From assembly GCF_003201285.1 (NCBI RefSeq), contig NZ_QICS01000001.1:86678-150677 (forward strand): a stretch of 64,000 bases of DNA, given 5' to 3'. This DNA comes from Lachnotalea glycerini (lineage in GTDB: Bacteria; Bacillota; Clostridia; Lachnospirales; Lachnospiraceae). Shown one piece after another: positions 25,873-36,108 of the stretch. The notes under the pieces are model-generated. The model ran no database searches. It saw nothing but the letters and a program-made list of their open reading frames with translations, and was not told the origin of the DNA. Each line of letters opens with the position of its first letter. The stretch's first letter is position 1. A program made the position numbers and the translations under genes.

Positions 25873-28305
25873 ATGATAGTTAAAGCTAATCAGTGCGAAA
25901 AAGAAGTAATTGAGGGGGTGATTGGTGAAGATAAATTCTTACTTCAAGGTATTTCAGAGAAAATAATTCGCTGCGTCTTTACTAGAAAAGAAACTTATAT
26001 TGACAAATCCTACATAGGAATCAAGGAACATTCACATGTTGCACTTAATTTATGCGAAAATGAGATATCCTATATCATTTCTACCAAAGAATTATTGATA
26101 GAGCTAAATAAAAAAAATGGGAATTTCACATGGAAGTGTAAAAATTCGGGAGAAGTTTTATTAAGAGAGGGTGGAAAAGAGCTCATAAAAACTCCTTTTT
26201 TGGTATACACAACCGGAGAGGAAGAACCGGTGATTAAAACAGTTCAAACGGTAGATGGTGAACGTAACTTTGTAGAAAATTTAAAGGAAACCATCGATCA
26301 TATGGCTTATAAGGGGAAATTAAAATTTCTATGGCAATCAGATGAGAGCATACATGGACTTGGACAGGGAGAGGAAGGGATTTATAATTATCGTGGTAAT
26401 GTACAATATCTTTACCAGCACAATATGAGAATTCCGATTCCATTTTTTATATCCAATAAAGGGTATGGGATTTTAGTAGATTGTGGTTGCTTAATGACCT
26501 TTAACGATGATGCAAGAGGGTCCTACTTATATATGGACATGGTGGATCAATTGGATTATTATTTTATTGCAGGAGAGAGTGTAGATGAACGGATAGCTGG
26601 ATATCGAAGGCTTACAGGAAAGGCAGTTATGCTTCCAAAATGGGCATATGGTTATGTTCAGTCAAAGGAGGCTTACCACACACAGGAAGAATTATTGGAG
26701 GTTGCCAAAGAATATAGGAAGAGGAAAATACCGCTGGATTGTATTGTTCAGGATTGGAATACTTGGGAAAGTGGTGCATGGGGAAATAAGAAGGTTGATA
26801 AGAAAAGATATCCTAATATCAAAGAGATGAATCAAATGCTTCATGAAATGAATGTTCATTCTATGGTATCAATCTGGCCTGTTATGACTGCTGGCACAGA
26901 TAACCATGAAGAAATGAAAGAAAAGGGATTTCTTTTTAATGATAATACAACGTACAACGCCTTTATTGAGGAAGCAAGAAGTTTATATTGGAAACAAGTA
27001 CGAGAAGAGCTGTTTAGTGGAGGATTTGATGCATGGTGGTGCGATTCTGCTGAACCTTTTTCGGGACCCGATTGGAATGGAGAGCATCGTAGGGAACCAT
27101 GGGAAAGATTTTCGATTGTGGGAGAAGAGCATAAGAAATTTTTAGGTGCAGACTGTGCAAACATCTATCCGGTTGCTCATGCAAAGGGCATTTATGAGAA
27201 TCAACGTAAAGAAGATGGGAACAAACGTGTGCTCAACTTGACACGGGCAGGCTATGCTTCAAGCCAGAAGTATGCAACTATGTTTTGGTCAGGTGATACA
27301 AGTGCTACATGGAATACTCTTTGTAAGCAGATTACAGAAGGACTTAATATGTGTATGAGTGGAATGCCTTATTGGACACTTGACATAGGAGGCTTTTTTA
27401 CAGTCAATGAAAATTGGAAGAACAGAGGATGCTCTAGCAATGAAGATCCAACTCCAAAATGGTTTTGGAGAGGTGATTATGAGGAAGGAGTTAACGATCT
27501 CGGATACCGGGAATTGTATGTACGTTGGCTGCAGTATGGCGCATTTCTTCCAATGTTTCGTTCTCATGGAACAGATACGCCAAGAGAAATTTGGAATTTT
27601 GGTGAGCCTGGTGATATGTTTTATGATGCGATTGCTAAGACAATAGCTTTGAGATATCGTTTAATGCCATATATTTATTCCATGGCGGGAAAAGTTTGGT
27701 ATTCCGATTATACGATGCTTCGAAGTCTAATGTTTGATTTCCCAGGTGACTCGTTATCAGCAGAAATGAGTCATGAATTTATGTTTGGAGAAAGTTTTTT
27801 GATTTGTCCTGTTACCCAACCAATGTATTATGAAAAAGAAAATAAGAAATTAGAAACACAAAAAATATGGAAATGCTATTTGCCGCAAGGAACAGATTGG
27901 TATGACTTTTATACAGGAAAAAAATACAAGGGAGGAATTGAAGTTGTAGCAGCAGCAGAAATTGAGCAGATTCCAATATTTGTAAAAGCCGGTTCTGTTA
28001 TACCAATGGAACATAATTTACAATATGCTCAGGAAGTAGTTACATCACCTTTAGAACTTCATATTTATCCGGGAGAAGATGCCTATTTCACATTATATGA
28101 AGACGATGGGGAAGGATACGCTTATGAGGAAGGCAAGTATAACCTAATTGAAATTACTTGGGAGGACGCAAAGAATGAACTTACGATTGGAGCGGCAGAA
28201 TATGATTTTGCTCAGAGCATGAGAAATCGGATTTGTCGCGTCATTTTCAACAATCAAACAAAAGAATTCAAGTATGAAGGAAAAGTTATGAAAATAGGCT
28301 TATAG
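25873..28305 (+). CDS. Glycoside hydrolase family 31 (alpha-glucosidase/alpha-xylosidase type)
   Basis: 810 residues from the ATG at 25873, which has GGAGG 7 nt upstream; the frame also contains an earlier ATG at 25861. N-terminal beta-sandwich (about 1-240), then the (beta/alpha)8 barrel: predicted nucleophile D391 in WWCDSAEP, acid/base D475 in WSGDTSATW, and DWNTWESGAWGN near 296. C-terminal beta domains follow. No signal peptide, so it acts on imported oligosaccharides. Substrate (alpha-glucoside, alpha-xyloside or other) cannot be told from these motifs. It is monocistronic, with no transporter or regulator adjacent. Confidence 0.92.
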   Translation: MIVKANQCEKEVIEGVIGEDKFLLQGISEKIIRCVFTRKETYIDKSYIGIKEHSHVALNLCENEISYIISTKELLIELNKKNGNFTWKCKNSGEVLLREGGKELIKTPFLVYTTGEEEPVIKTVQTVDGERNFVENLKETIDHMAYKGKLKFLWQSDESIHGLGQGEEGIYNYRGNVQYLYQHNMRIPIPFFISNKGYGILVDCGCLMTFNDDARGSYLYMDMVDQLDYYFIAGESVDERIAGYRRLTGKAVMLPKWAYGYVQSKEAYHTQEELLEVAKEYRKRKIPLDCIVQDWNTWESGAWGNKKVDKKRYPNIKEMNQMLHEMNVHSMVSIWPVMTAGTDNHEEMKEKGFLFNDNTTYNAFIEEARSLYWKQVREELFSGGFDAWWCDSAEPFSGPDWNGEHRREPWERFSIVGEEHKKFLGADCANIYPVAHAKGIYENQRKEDGNKRVLNLTRAGYASSQKYATMFWSGDTSATWNTLCKQITEGLNMCMSGMPYWTLDIGGFFTVNENWKNRGCSSNEDPTPKWFWRGDYEEGVNDLGYRELYVRWLQYGAFLPMFRSHGTDTPREIWNFGEPGDMFYDAIAKTIALRYRLMPYIYSMAGKVWYSDYTMLRSLMFDFPGDSLSAEMSHEFMFGESFLICPVTQPMYYEKENKKLETQKIWKCYLPQGTDWYDFYTGKKYKGGIEVVAAAEIEQIPIFVKAGSVIPMEHNLQYAQEVVTSPLELHIYPGEDAYFTLYEDDGEGYAYEEGKYNLIEITWEDAKNELTIGAAEYDFAQSMRNRICRVIFNNQTKEFKYEGKVMKIGL

Positions 28306-28395
28306 AGGATCATAAAAAGGATTATGGCATTGTGTATGAAGAGGAGAGACATAAAAGCGATATGATTTATGCTGTGTAATTTTAATTTGCTACAT

Positions 28396-28428
28396 TAAAA
28401 GATGCTGATTATGACTCAGCATCTTTTT
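28396..28428. terminator. Bidirectional terminator
   Basis: AAAAGATGCTGA (about 28397-28408) pairs with TCAGCATCTTTT (28416-28427) around a 7-nt loop. It overlaps the last codons of the minus-strand gene and serves GH31 on the + strand and the small gene on the - strand. Confidence 0.8.
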
Positions 28429-28708
28429 TGAATTGATTCGTTTCAAAATCTAATTTCATATTTTTAACGTGAGAAGTCTCATTTTCGTCAAATAGAGATA
28501 ACTTAGCAAGTTCAATTTCTTCTACCTCTTTTTCGAGACGTAAATTTCCCTGATCATTACATAAAATTTGCTGTGCAATCATGGTTTGAAGCGTTTCTTT
28601 TAATTGGGCGAGCATAGCACAAATAATGGGAAGTTCTTCCTCTTCACATGTTTCAGAAATAAAGCATGCTATTGCAGTAACGTATGTAACAAGTTCACAT
28701 GGTTTCAT
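28409..28708 (-). CDS. Small DUF6774-like protein
   Basis: 99 residues. The start MKPCELVTYVTAIACFISE followed by LPIICAMLAQLKETLQTM closely resembles short clostridial proteins annotated DUF6774 (N-terminal CELV...AIAC motif); the acidic C-terminal half is variable. Three Cys residues in the first 30 positions are notable. No signal peptide. Upstream on the minus strand is AAAGGGGTG as ribosome-binding site. No known function; family assignment is from memory and should be checked by profile search. Confidence 0.6.
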   Translation of the reverse strand: MKPCELVTYVTAIACFISETCEEEELPIICAMLAQLKETLQTMIAQQILCNDQGNLRLEKEVEEIELAKLSLFDENETSHVKNMKLDFETNQFKKDAES

Positions 28709-28888
28709 TTGAACACCCCTTTTCTATTATATGTTAAAATTAAAATTGAGTGATTCATATTTAATTAAAAATATACATTGACAAATATTTTTATATGTTT
28801 ATTATGTAATATACATAATAACTTCACAATACTTTGCTATCATGAATTATTAATGATATTGTAATTAAATGTTAATGTTTTTGCGATA

Positions 28889-28897
28889 TGATAAAAT
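28889..28897 (+). promoter_or_regulatory. Extended -10 promoter
   Basis: TGATAAAAT (28889-28897) is a TGn-extended -10 (TAAAAT) about 30 bp before the membrane protein gene. No convincing -35. Confidence 0.45.
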
Positions 28898-28927
28898 AAT
28901 TCTCAAAATATTTGGAGGAATTGCAAA

Positions 28928-30226
28928 ATGGATTTAATAAAATTATTGAATATATCAGATATTATGGATTTGCTGTCAGGTAATTACATGGAGATTCTTT
29001 CAAAATATTTCACCATTATAGCAATTCCAATTTTTATAGCTGCTATGATAAACTGTTTTTTTGGACACAGAATATTTAAAATATTAGTCGGACTGGCAGG
29101 TTTGTTCATAGGTGCCTTGTTGGGTGCAGGTATCTATATTGGAATTACTGTGATGTTAAGAAAGAGTATGCCTGGTATTGCAATGATTGCTTTTACATCT
29201 GTCATGGGAGCAATTGTTTTAGGATTTTTATCCTTTAAGCTATATAAGGCTGGAGCTTTTTGCATGGGCTTTATTACTGGTATGACACTTGGTATAGTGA
29301 TTATGAAGCTGATTGGAAAGGATGAATATGTAATAGCCGGAGTCATAGGCGGATTACTTATGGGACTGTTGGCGATTGATTTATATAAGCATGTGGTCAT
29401 CATTTTGACGAGTGTAAACGGAGGTTTAGTAGGAGCTGCCTGTTTGGCAGTTATACTAAATAATGATGATCCGGTTTTTATTTTAAAGCTTGGTGCTGGT
29501 TTTTGTGCTGCTGGAATTATTTTTCAATACGTTACTTTGCTGCTTCATAAAAGAAAAAAAGCAGATAATGATGAACAGGAAGATGAAAAAGTGAATGCTG
29601 CTGAAGATGAAAAGTCTGAAAAACATGATGCTGAGAAGAAAAAAGAGACTAAAAAGCAATCTAGTAAAAAAGAAATTAAAAAAACAAATACAAAGAAGAA
29701 AATTAAAAAGTCAGCAAAGAACAAGAAGAGTAGCGACAAATCGGATTTCTTTTTGGTGGAAATTATAAGTTATGCAGCTCAAAAAGTTAAGGATTTTATC
29801 ATGAATCGAGTTAGCAGTGATGGACTGGATCGTGAAGATGAGTACGAGAGTATGGATTATGAGGAAGAGGACTACGGAGAAGAGGAATACGAAGAAAAAG
29901 ATTATGAAGAAGAGAACGCCCAAGAAGAGGATATCGTAAAATCAGAAGAGAATAAGAAAAAAATTAGTATGGAGTATGAAAACAGTAGACACAGTATAGA
30001 GAATAAGAACGTTATCATTATGGAAAATGAAATCTCTTCAAATAATTGGCAAGGAAATGAGAATATGGTTAGATATAATGAGGCAGAAGATATTAGTATA
30101 CCGGAATTTAACTTTGATGAAATTAGTAAAGGGCTCGAAAAAGAATTGAATCATAGAATCAAGGAGGATGAAGAAGAAGAATTAACCAAAATGATTATTA
30201 AAGAAACGATTAAAAATATAGATTAA
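28928..30226 (+). CDS. Membrane protein with TMEM198/DUF4203-like N terminus and highly charged tail
   Basis: 432 residues. The first ~210 contain about seven Gly-rich helices (FTIIAIPIFIAAMI, ILVGLAGLFIGALLGAGIYI, VIAGVIGGLLMGLLAIDLY), resembling TMEM198/DUF4203 proteins. Then come a Lys/Glu-rich 'KEKE' segment (about 212-270), a short amphipathic stretch (FFLVEIISYAAQKVKDFIM), an acidic Tyr/Glu repeat (YEEEDYGEEEYEEKDYEEE, about 310-330), and a mixed-charge tail. TTTGGAGGA lies upstream. The tail is presumably cytoplasmic and disordered. Function unknown; a single-gene transcript ended by a strong terminator. Confidence 0.75.
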   Translation: MDLIKLLNISDIMDLLSGNYMEILSKYFTIIAIPIFIAAMINCFFGHRIFKILVGLAGLFIGALLGAGIYIGITVMLRKSMPGIAMIAFTSVMGAIVLGFLSFKLYKAGAFCMGFITGMTLGIVIMKLIGKDEYVIAGVIGGLLMGLLAIDLYKHVVIILTSVNGGLVGAACLAVILNNDDPVFILKLGAGFCAAGIIFQYVTLLLHKRKKADNDEQEDEKVNAAEDEKSEKHDAEKKKETKKQSSKKEIKKTNTKKKIKKSAKNKKSSDKSDFFLVEIISYAAQKVKDFIMNRVSSDGLDREDEYESMDYEEEDYGEEEYEEKDYEEENAQEEDIVKSEENKKKISMEYENSRHSIENKNVIIMENEISSNNWQGNENMVRYNEAEDISIPEFNFDEISKGLEKELNHRIKEDEEEELTKMIIKETIKNID

Positions 30227-30248
30227 ATATATAAAAAAATGAAAAAAA

Positions 30249-30293
30249 ACAAGAAAAGCTGAGGTTAATTAAATCAACCTTGGCTTTTCTTGT
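30249..30293. terminator. Rho-independent terminator
   Basis: ACAAGAAAAGCTGAGGTT (30249-30266) pairs with AACCTTGGCTTTTCTTGT (30276-30293) over 18 bp with one mismatch. A-rich before it, so it could act on both strands. Confidence 0.8.
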
Positions 30294-30496
30294 CTAGTAA
30301 GAAAGAACACGTTTATTTAACCAATAAATTTTTAATATAAATTTAAAAATATGTTAATGCTCTTTGGAATAATTAAAGATATTTAACAAAATATATATAA
30401 GTATTTATACAAAGGATAGATAACTAACATCAAAAATACAAATATATTAAATATAAAGCAAATAAGGATAAATTGTGTTATTTCATAAAGTTTTTA

Positions 30497-30505
30497 TGCT
30501 AAAAT
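30497..30505 (+). promoter_or_regulatory. Candidate extended -10 promoter of the che operon
   Basis: TGCTAAAAT (30497-30505) lies about 36 bp before cheY and its AAAGGAGGAATA site. The rest of the 314-bp gap (30227-30540) is the terminator above plus very AT-rich sequence. I saw no clear sigma-D (TAAA ... GCCGATAA) motility promoter. Confidence 0.35.
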
Positions 30506-30540
30506 ATTTTTAGTTAAAATTTTACAAAGGAGGAATATTT

Positions 30541-30900
30541 TTGAAAAAACTCATGATAGTTGATGATGCTTCATTTATGAGAATATCCATCAAAAAGATG
30601 TTGGAAAGTAAGAATTATGAAATAGTAGCAGAAGCAGGAAATGGTGCGGAAGCAGTTGAAATGTACAAACTGCATAATCCTGATATCGTTACTATGGATA
30701 TTACGATGCCTGTTATGTCTGGAATTGAAGCTTTAAGAGAAATTAAGAAGATTAATAGCAATGCAAAGGTTGTAATGGTTTCTGCAATGGGACAGGAGGT
30801 ACTGATAAAGGAAGCTATTATAAGCGGAGCAACATCCTTTATTGTAAAACCTTTTCAAAGTGAAAAGCTATTGGAAGTACTTGAGGGCTTAACCAAATAA
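30541..30900 (+). CDS. cheY: Chemotaxis response regulator CheY
   Basis: 119 residues from a TTG start at 30541, 10 nt after AGGAGG. Single receiver domain with the acidic pocket D8-D9, phospho-acceptor D53 (VTMDITMPVMSG), S81 and K103 (VKPF). No output domain, so it presumably binds the flagellar switch. First gene of a six-gene chemotaxis operon; cheA follows after 18 bp. Confidence 0.95.
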   Translation: MKKLMIVDDASFMRISIKKMLESKNYEIVAEAGNGAEAVEMYKLHNPDIVTMDITMPVMSGIEALREIKKINSNAKVVMVSAMGQEVLIKEAIISGATSFIVKPFQSEKLLEVLEGLTK

Positions 30901-30918
30901 TGGGAAGGAGGGTATAAA

Positions 30919-33027
30919 GTGAGTAACTCTTTTATAGATGAACCAATGACTGAAGCATATGTATATGAAACGACTCAAATTATTGATACATTAGAACAAT
31001 TAATGATTTCAAGTGAGAGCGTCGGCATATTTTCTGAAGAAAATATTAATGCCATTTTTCGGTTTATGCATACAATAAAGGGTTCTTCTGCTATGATGAT
31101 GTTCAATGATATTAGTACTTTAGCCCATCGTATGGAAGATGTTTTTTTTGTTTTAAGGGAAAACGAGCAGGTAAAATATGATTTTACTTTGCTTGTTGAT
31201 GTTATTTTGGAAAGCATTGACTTTTTTAAAATCGAATTAATGAAGATTAAAGAAGGGGAAAGGCCAGACGGAGATAATACAGATATTCTGGCAAAAGTTT
31301 CTGTGTATTTAGAAAGTATTAAAGGATGCAGCACAAATAATGAAAAAGCTGTTGCTAAACAGACTGAAAAACAGAATAAAGTGAATCAAACAGTTAAAGA
31401 AACGGGAGTTAGCACAAAATATTTTAAAGCAAACCTACGTTTTAAAAAAGATGCTGATATGGAAAATATTCGATCATTTTCTGTTATACATAATATGAAT
31501 GAACTAGTCGAAGAGGTTTATTATAAACCAAGTGATGTTATGGAAAATGATGAGGCATCTGAGGAAATAAGAAAAAATGGTTTTTGGATTATCTGCAAAA
31601 TAAAAGAAGAGGAAGAACGGTTAAAAAACTATTTAAAAAATACAATATTTTTGGACAGTCTTGAGTTTAATGAAATAGAATCAGAGGAATATAAGCAGTT
31701 AACAACAAAATTTCAAGATAAAATTAGTACGGAAAATGAGTGGAATAAAAATAAAAACAGCTTAAAAGAGAAAGCAAAGCAGATTGAAAAAAAGGCAAAG
31801 CATGAAGTTACCATGTCTTCAAGTCAAAGTATAATTAGTGTTAATGTAGAAAAATTAGACAGTCTTATGGATATGGTGGGAGAACTTGTTATTGCAGAAG
31901 CAATGGTGACTCAAAATCCTGAAATTTTATCACTGGAGCTTGAAAGTTTTGAAAAGGCATCAAGACAATTGCATAAGATTACTGGGGAAATGCAAGATTT
32001 GGTTATGGCAATCAGAATGGTTCCATTATCTACCACATTTATGAAAATGCACCGTATAGTCAGAGATATGAATCGGAAATTAGGAAAAAATGTTGCACTT
32101 GATGTTTTGGGGGAAGAGACAGAGGTAGATAAGAACATAATAGAAAAAATTGCAGATCCATTAATGCATATCATTCGAAACTGCGTGGATCACGGAATAG
32201 AAAGCGAGGACGAACGAAAACTGGCAGGTAAGGACACACAGGGGACAGTGGTATTAGAGGCAAAAAATTCCGGCAGTGACGTTTTGATTATCGTTAGAGA
32301 TGATGGGAAAGGACTGAATAAAAGAGAACTATACAATAAAGCGGCAAGCCAGGGTTTGTTAAACCGACCGTTTGAGGATATGAGTGACAGAGAGATCAAT
32401 AACCTTATCTTAAAGGCAGGTTTTTCTACTAAGGAGGAGGTAACTGAATTCTCAGGACGAGGCGTGGGGATGGACGTTGTTTCTAAAAATATTGAAAGTA
32501 TTGGAGGAAATGTAATTGTAGAAAGCGAATATGGCTTTGGTACTACAATTATACTAAAGATTCCGTTGACTCTGGCTATTATTGAAGGTATGAACATTAA
32601 GGTGGGTGAAGCACGATTTACACTTCCTATTGTAGCAATTAAGGAATCTTTTCGCGCGAAAGAAATGGACATTATTAAGGATACAGAAGGGCAGGAAATG
32701 ATAATGGTAAGGGGGCTTTGTTATCCGATTATAAGACTGAGTGAATTTTATAAAATACCTACTCAAGTGAATACATATGATGAAGGAATCTTGATTATGG
32801 TTGAGGAAAACGAAAGAAGCTGTTGTATCTTTGCAGATGAATTACTAGGTCAGCAGCAGGTTGTAGTTAAAACTTTACCGGATTTTATAAAACGCTATAA
32901 GCAAATAAAAGGATTGGGAGGCTGTACTTTATTGGGAGATGGAAGTATCAGTCTGATACTAAGTATTGGCGAATTTGACCTTTCAAGTGTAAAGGAAAAA
33001 TACAATAATAAAGAGGTGAAACCATGA
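30919..33027 (+). CDS. cheA: Chemotaxis histidine kinase CheA
   Basis: 702 residues from a GTG start with GGGAAGGAGGG upstream. Domains in order: HPt with phospho-His H51 (FRFMHTIKGSSAMM), a divergent middle region with a P2-like segment (about 165-260), charged linker (about 265-300), dimerisation domain (VEKLDSLMDMVGELVIAEA), the ATPase (NCVDHGIE, DDGKGLNKREL, FSGRGVGMDVV), and a C-terminal CheW-like domain. It autophosphorylates when stimulated by receptors and passes phosphate to CheY and CheB. Its stop overlaps the cheW start by 4 bp. Confidence 0.97.
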   Translation: MSNSFIDEPMTEAYVYETTQIIDTLEQLMISSESVGIFSEENINAIFRFMHTIKGSSAMMMFNDISTLAHRMEDVFFVLRENEQVKYDFTLLVDVILESIDFFKIELMKIKEGERPDGDNTDILAKVSVYLESIKGCSTNNEKAVAKQTEKQNKVNQTVKETGVSTKYFKANLRFKKDADMENIRSFSVIHNMNELVEEVYYKPSDVMENDEASEEIRKNGFWIICKIKEEEERLKNYLKNTIFLDSLEFNEIESEEYKQLTTKFQDKISTENEWNKNKNSLKEKAKQIEKKAKHEVTMSSSQSIISVNVEKLDSLMDMVGELVIAEAMVTQNPEILSLELESFEKASRQLHKITGEMQDLVMAIRMVPLSTTFMKMHRIVRDMNRKLGKNVALDVLGEETEVDKNIIEKIADPLMHIIRNCVDHGIESEDERKLAGKDTQGTVVLEAKNSGSDVLIIVRDDGKGLNKRELYNKAASQGLLNRPFEDMSDREINNLILKAGFSTKEEVTEFSGRGVGMDVVSKNIESIGGNVIVESEYGFGTTIILKIPLTLAIIEGMNIKVGEARFTLPIVAIKESFRAKEMDIIKDTEGQEMIMVRGLCYPIIRLSEFYKIPTQVNTYDEGILIMVEENERSCCIFADELLGQQQVVVKTLPDFIKRYKQIKGLGGCTLLGDGSISLILSIGEFDLSSVKEKYNNKEVKP

Positions 33028-33521
33028 ATGAAGAACTGAACAATGTACTGGATGTAATGGAAGAGGATACGCAGAAAGGTAAATTTTTAACGTTTTCTCT
33101 TGGAAATGAATATTATGGGATCGATATTATGTATGTAACCGAAATCGTTGGAATACAGCCAATAACTGTCGTTCCTGAACTACCTGATTTCATAAGAGGA
33201 ATTATCAATCTGCGCGGCAAGATAATTCCGGTGATGGATGCAAGATTAAAATTCAAGAAAAACCCCAAGGAATACAATGACCGCACCTGTATTATAGTAG
33301 TGGATGTTTTGGATTTATCAATTGGTATCATTGTGGATGCTGTGGCTGAGGTATTAAATATTAGTGAAGATAATATAGTTCCTCCGCCAAATTTAAACTC
33401 GGGTGGACGTAAATATATAAAAAGTGTGGCAAAAAGCAATGACAATGTAACATTGATTCTCGATTGTGAGAAGCTTTTAAATGAAAATGAGCTGGATGAG
33501 CTAATGATCGCCAACGAGTAG
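33024..33521 (+). CDS. cheW: Chemotaxis coupling protein CheW
   Basis: 165 residues: one CheW SH3-like domain with FSLGNEYYGIDIMYVTEIVG, ELPDFIRGIINLRGKIIPVMDAR split over the core, and ILDCEKLL near the end. It bridges CheA and receptors at the membrane. The ATG overlaps the cheA stop (ATGA), showing translational coupling; the mcp gene follows after 12 bp. Confidence 0.96.
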   Translation: MNEELNNVLDVMEEDTQKGKFLTFSLGNEYYGIDIMYVTEIVGIQPITVVPELPDFIRGIINLRGKIIPVMDARLKFKKNPKEYNDRTCIIVVDVLDLSIGIIVDAVAEVLNISEDNIVPPPNLNSGGRKYIKSVAKSNDNVTLILDCEKLLNENELDELMIANE

Positions 33522-33533
33522 GAGGATAAAAAT

Positions 33534-35222
33534 ATGAAATGGTTTTTAAATATGAAGATTTCAGCTAAATTAACAATTTCCTTTATTTTTGTGGCAATTA
33601 TTGCTGCAATAGTGGGTGTAGTAGGTACGGTAAATATTGAAACAATATCTGATAATAGCCAGGAGATGTATGAAAATATGACAGTTCCCCTTTCACAGAC
33701 TGCAGAGATGGCTAAGCTTTATCAGAAGGTCAGGGTAAATACGAGAGAAATGTTGTTAGCTTCAAACAAAGAAAAAGTTGATGAAGCATATGCGGATATA
33801 CAATCCATTATCGAAGAATTAAACACATTGTGCGAATCCTTTGAAAAGACAGCAACAACACAAGAAGCGCAAGATTCATACAATAATTTTATGGCAACTC
33901 GAAAAAGCTATGGAACTTGCTTGGAAACCTTTTATAACTTTTGCGTAAGCAATAAGGATGAGGAAGCGAATACCTATTTGCATAATGACATGAAGATGGC
34001 AGGAGATGCAGAGGAAGCGGCAATTGATGCAATGGTAACCATAAAAGTGGATGCTGCCGCTCAAAAAGCTCAGGATAATTCTCGCGTAGGCAGCAGCTCT
34101 GTTCAATCAATGATAGTTTTGATTATTTTCGCCGTAATAATGGCAACTACATTAGGAATTGTAATTTCTCGTGTGATTGGAAATCCTTTAAAAGTCATGC
34201 TGCATGCTGCAAATAGTATTGCCGAGGGTAATTTGGATATTGATATTAAAATAAATACAAAGGATGAGGTAGGGGCACTGGCTAAGGCATTTCGAATGAT
34301 GTCGGATAATATGAATGAAGTCATGACGAATATTAATTCGGCTTCTGAACAGGTGGCTTCTGGTTCCAGACAAGTATCGGATTCTAGCATGTCGTTGTCT
34401 CAGGGGGCAACTGAGCAGGCGAGTTCTATTGAAGAATTGACGGCTTCCATAGAAGAAATTGCATCTCAAACGAGACAAAATGCGGCGAATGCAGAAAAAG
34501 CAGAAGAAATGGCAACCTCTGCCCAAAAATATGCGCAGCGAGGAAATCAGCAAATGGCTGATATGTTAAAATCGATGGCTGAAATTAACGATTCCTCCAA
34601 TAACATTTCGAAAATTATAAAAGTAATTGATGATATTGCATTTCAAACTAACATTCTTGCATTAAATGCAGCAGTTGAAGCGGCAAGAGCAGGACAGCAT
34701 GGAAAAGGCTTTGCAGTTGTTGCAGAGGAAGTAAGAAATCTGGCAGCCAGGTCTGCGAGTGCCGCCAAAGAAACGACCGCCATGATTGAAGGTTCTATAG
34801 TGAAAGTAGAAGACGGTACAAAGATTGCAAATGAAACGGCAGAGGCACTCAATAAAATTGTTGAGGGTATCTCGTCGGCAACTCAGTTGGTTGGTCAAAT
34901 TGCCACTGCTTCTGGAGAGCAGGCTGTTGCGGTAGAGCAAATAAATCAAGGCATAACCCAAATATCAGACGTAGTACAAACGACAAGTGCGACAGCGGAG
35001 GAAACAGCATCAGCAAGTGAAGAATTATCAGGTCAGGCAGACATGTTAAAAACACAGGTAGCAACTTTTAAGCTAAAAAAAATAAAGAGTCTGAAATCTT
35101 ATAATAATGAGGGGGTTGACCCTGAGGTATTAAAAATGCTGGAAGGAATGAAAAAATCAGAGAAAACAATGAAAAGTAGTAAGAAAATTTCATTAAGCGA
35201 CTCGGACTTTGAAAAATACTAA
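33534..35222 (+). CDS. Methyl-accepting chemotaxis protein with 4-helix-bundle sensor
   Basis: 562 residues. First membrane helix about 13-33 ([19 protein letters not shown]), an extracellular helical ligand domain (about 34-185, 4HB_MCP-like), second helix about 190-212 ([20 protein letters not shown]), HAMP (about 213-265), then the coiled-coil signalling domain with hairpin tip [20 protein letters not shown] and glutamine/glutamate methylation candidates. The C-terminal tail ([10 protein letters not shown]) lacks the NWETF-type CheR tether. Encoded inside the che operon, so it is probably a dedicated or main receptor for this CheA. Confidence 0.95.
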   Translation: MKWFLNMKISAKLTISFIFVAIIAAIVGVVGTVNIETISDNSQEMYENMTVPLSQTAEMAKLYQKVRVNTREMLLASNKEKVDEAYADIQSIIEELNTLCESFEKTATTQEAQDSYNNFMATRKSYGTCLETFYNFCVSNKDEEANTYLHNDMKMAGDAEEAAIDAMVTIKVDAAAQKAQDNSRVGSSSVQSMIVLIIFAVIMATTLGIVISRVIGNPLKVMLHAANSIAEGNLDIDIKINTKDEVGALAKAFRMMSDNMNEVMTNINSASEQVASGSRQVSDSSMSLSQGATEQASSIEELTASIEEIASQTRQNAANAEKAEEMATSAQKYAQRGNQQMADMLKSMAEINDSSNNISKIIKVIDDIAFQTNILALNAAVEAARAGQHGKGFAVVAEEVRNLAARSASAAKETTAMIEGSIVKVEDGTKIANETAEALNKIVEGISSATQLVGQIATASGEQAVAVEQINQGITQISDVVQTTSATAEETASASEELSGQADMLKTQVATFKLKKIKSLKSYNNEGVDPEVLKMLEGMKKSEKTMKSSKKISLSDSDFEKY

Positions 35223-35239
35223 TTGACCAAGTTTTATTA

Positions 35240-35263
35240 GAAAGGGAGAGATTTCTCCCTTTC
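35240..35263 (+). other. Hairpin between mcp and cheR
   Basis: GAAAGGGAGA (35240-35249) pairs perfectly with TCTCCCTTTC (35254-35263), loop GATT. There is no T-tract, so it looks like an intra-operon processing or mRNA-stability stem rather than a terminator; the cheR ribosome-binding site is just downstream. Confidence 0.6.
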
Positions 35264-35279
35264 CTAAGTAGGTGTAGCA

Positions 35280-36095
35280 ATGATTAATATGTCAGATGAA
35301 GAATTCAAACTATTGTCTTTTTATATCAAAGAAAATAGTGGAATTAATCTTCGCAAAGAAAAAAAAGCACTTCTGGTTGGGCGTTTAAATAATATGTTGC
35401 TTGAACTGGGTATGGATAATTTTATGGATTATTATAAATATTTACAAAATAATACACAGGGCGAAGAGTTAAGTAAGCTGATTGACAAGGTAACTACAAA
35501 TCATACTTTTTTTATGAGAGAAGCAGAGCATTTCAACTATTTTACAGAAACGGTTTTACCCTATTTTCGAAAAACAATAAAGGACAGAGATTTTAGAATC
35601 TGGTGTGCTGCAAGTTCATCAGGAGAAGAACCTTATACTCTTGCTATTTTACTGGATGAATTTTTTAAGCCAACCGGTGAGATATGGGATAAAAAGTTGC
35701 TAGCGACGGATTTATCCTTAAAGGCTTTAGAGGATGCCAAAAGGGGAATATATAACTATGAACATATTAGTTCGCTGCCTAAACTATGGGTTTTAAATTA
35801 TTTTGATAAAATTTCACAGACAGAATATCAGGTTAAGAATGAAATGCGAAAAGAAGTAATTTATCGTAGATTTAATTTACTTGAGAGTGTTTTTCCCTTT
35901 AAAAAAAAGTTTCACGTTATTTTTTGTAGAAATGTCATGATTTATTTTGATAATCCTACCAAGGAAGCTTTGCTTAATAAACTCTATGATAGCTTAGATT
36001 ATGGAGGTTATTTGTTTATTGGACATTCGGAATCTATTAATAGAGAAAAAACAAGGTTTAAATATATAAAGCCGGCTGTCTATAGAAAGATTTGA
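35280..36095 (+). CDS. cheR: Chemotaxis protein methyltransferase CheR
   Basis: 271 residues: N-terminal all-helical domain (about 1-75), then the SAM-binding methyltransferase with RIWCAASSSGEEPYTLAI (about 104-121), LLATDLSLKALEDAKRGIY, and FHVIFCRNVMIYFD. It methylates receptor glutamates with SAM. Placed between mcp and cheB, the demethylating partner. Start ATG at 35280 with TAGGTG upstream. Confidence 0.96.
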   Translation: MINMSDEEFKLLSFYIKENSGINLRKEKKALLVGRLNNMLLELGMDNFMDYYKYLQNNTQGEELSKLIDKVTTNHTFFMREAEHFNYFTETVLPYFRKTIKDRDFRIWCAASSSGEEPYTLAILLDEFFKPTGEIWDKKLLATDLSLKALEDAKRGIYNYEHISSLPKLWVLNYFDKISQTEYQVKNEMRKEVIYRRFNLLESVFPFKKKFHVIFCRNVMIYFDNPTKEALLNKLYDSLDYGGYLFIGHSESINREKTRFKYIKPAVYRKI

Positions 36096-36108
36096 TGGGG
36101 GTATTAGA

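Noticed and set aside
34103-35064. Several long minus-strand frames under the mcp gene
   Set aside because: They are shadows of the Ala/Glu/Ser-rich coiled-coil coding sequence, overlap one another, and lack ribosome-binding sites.
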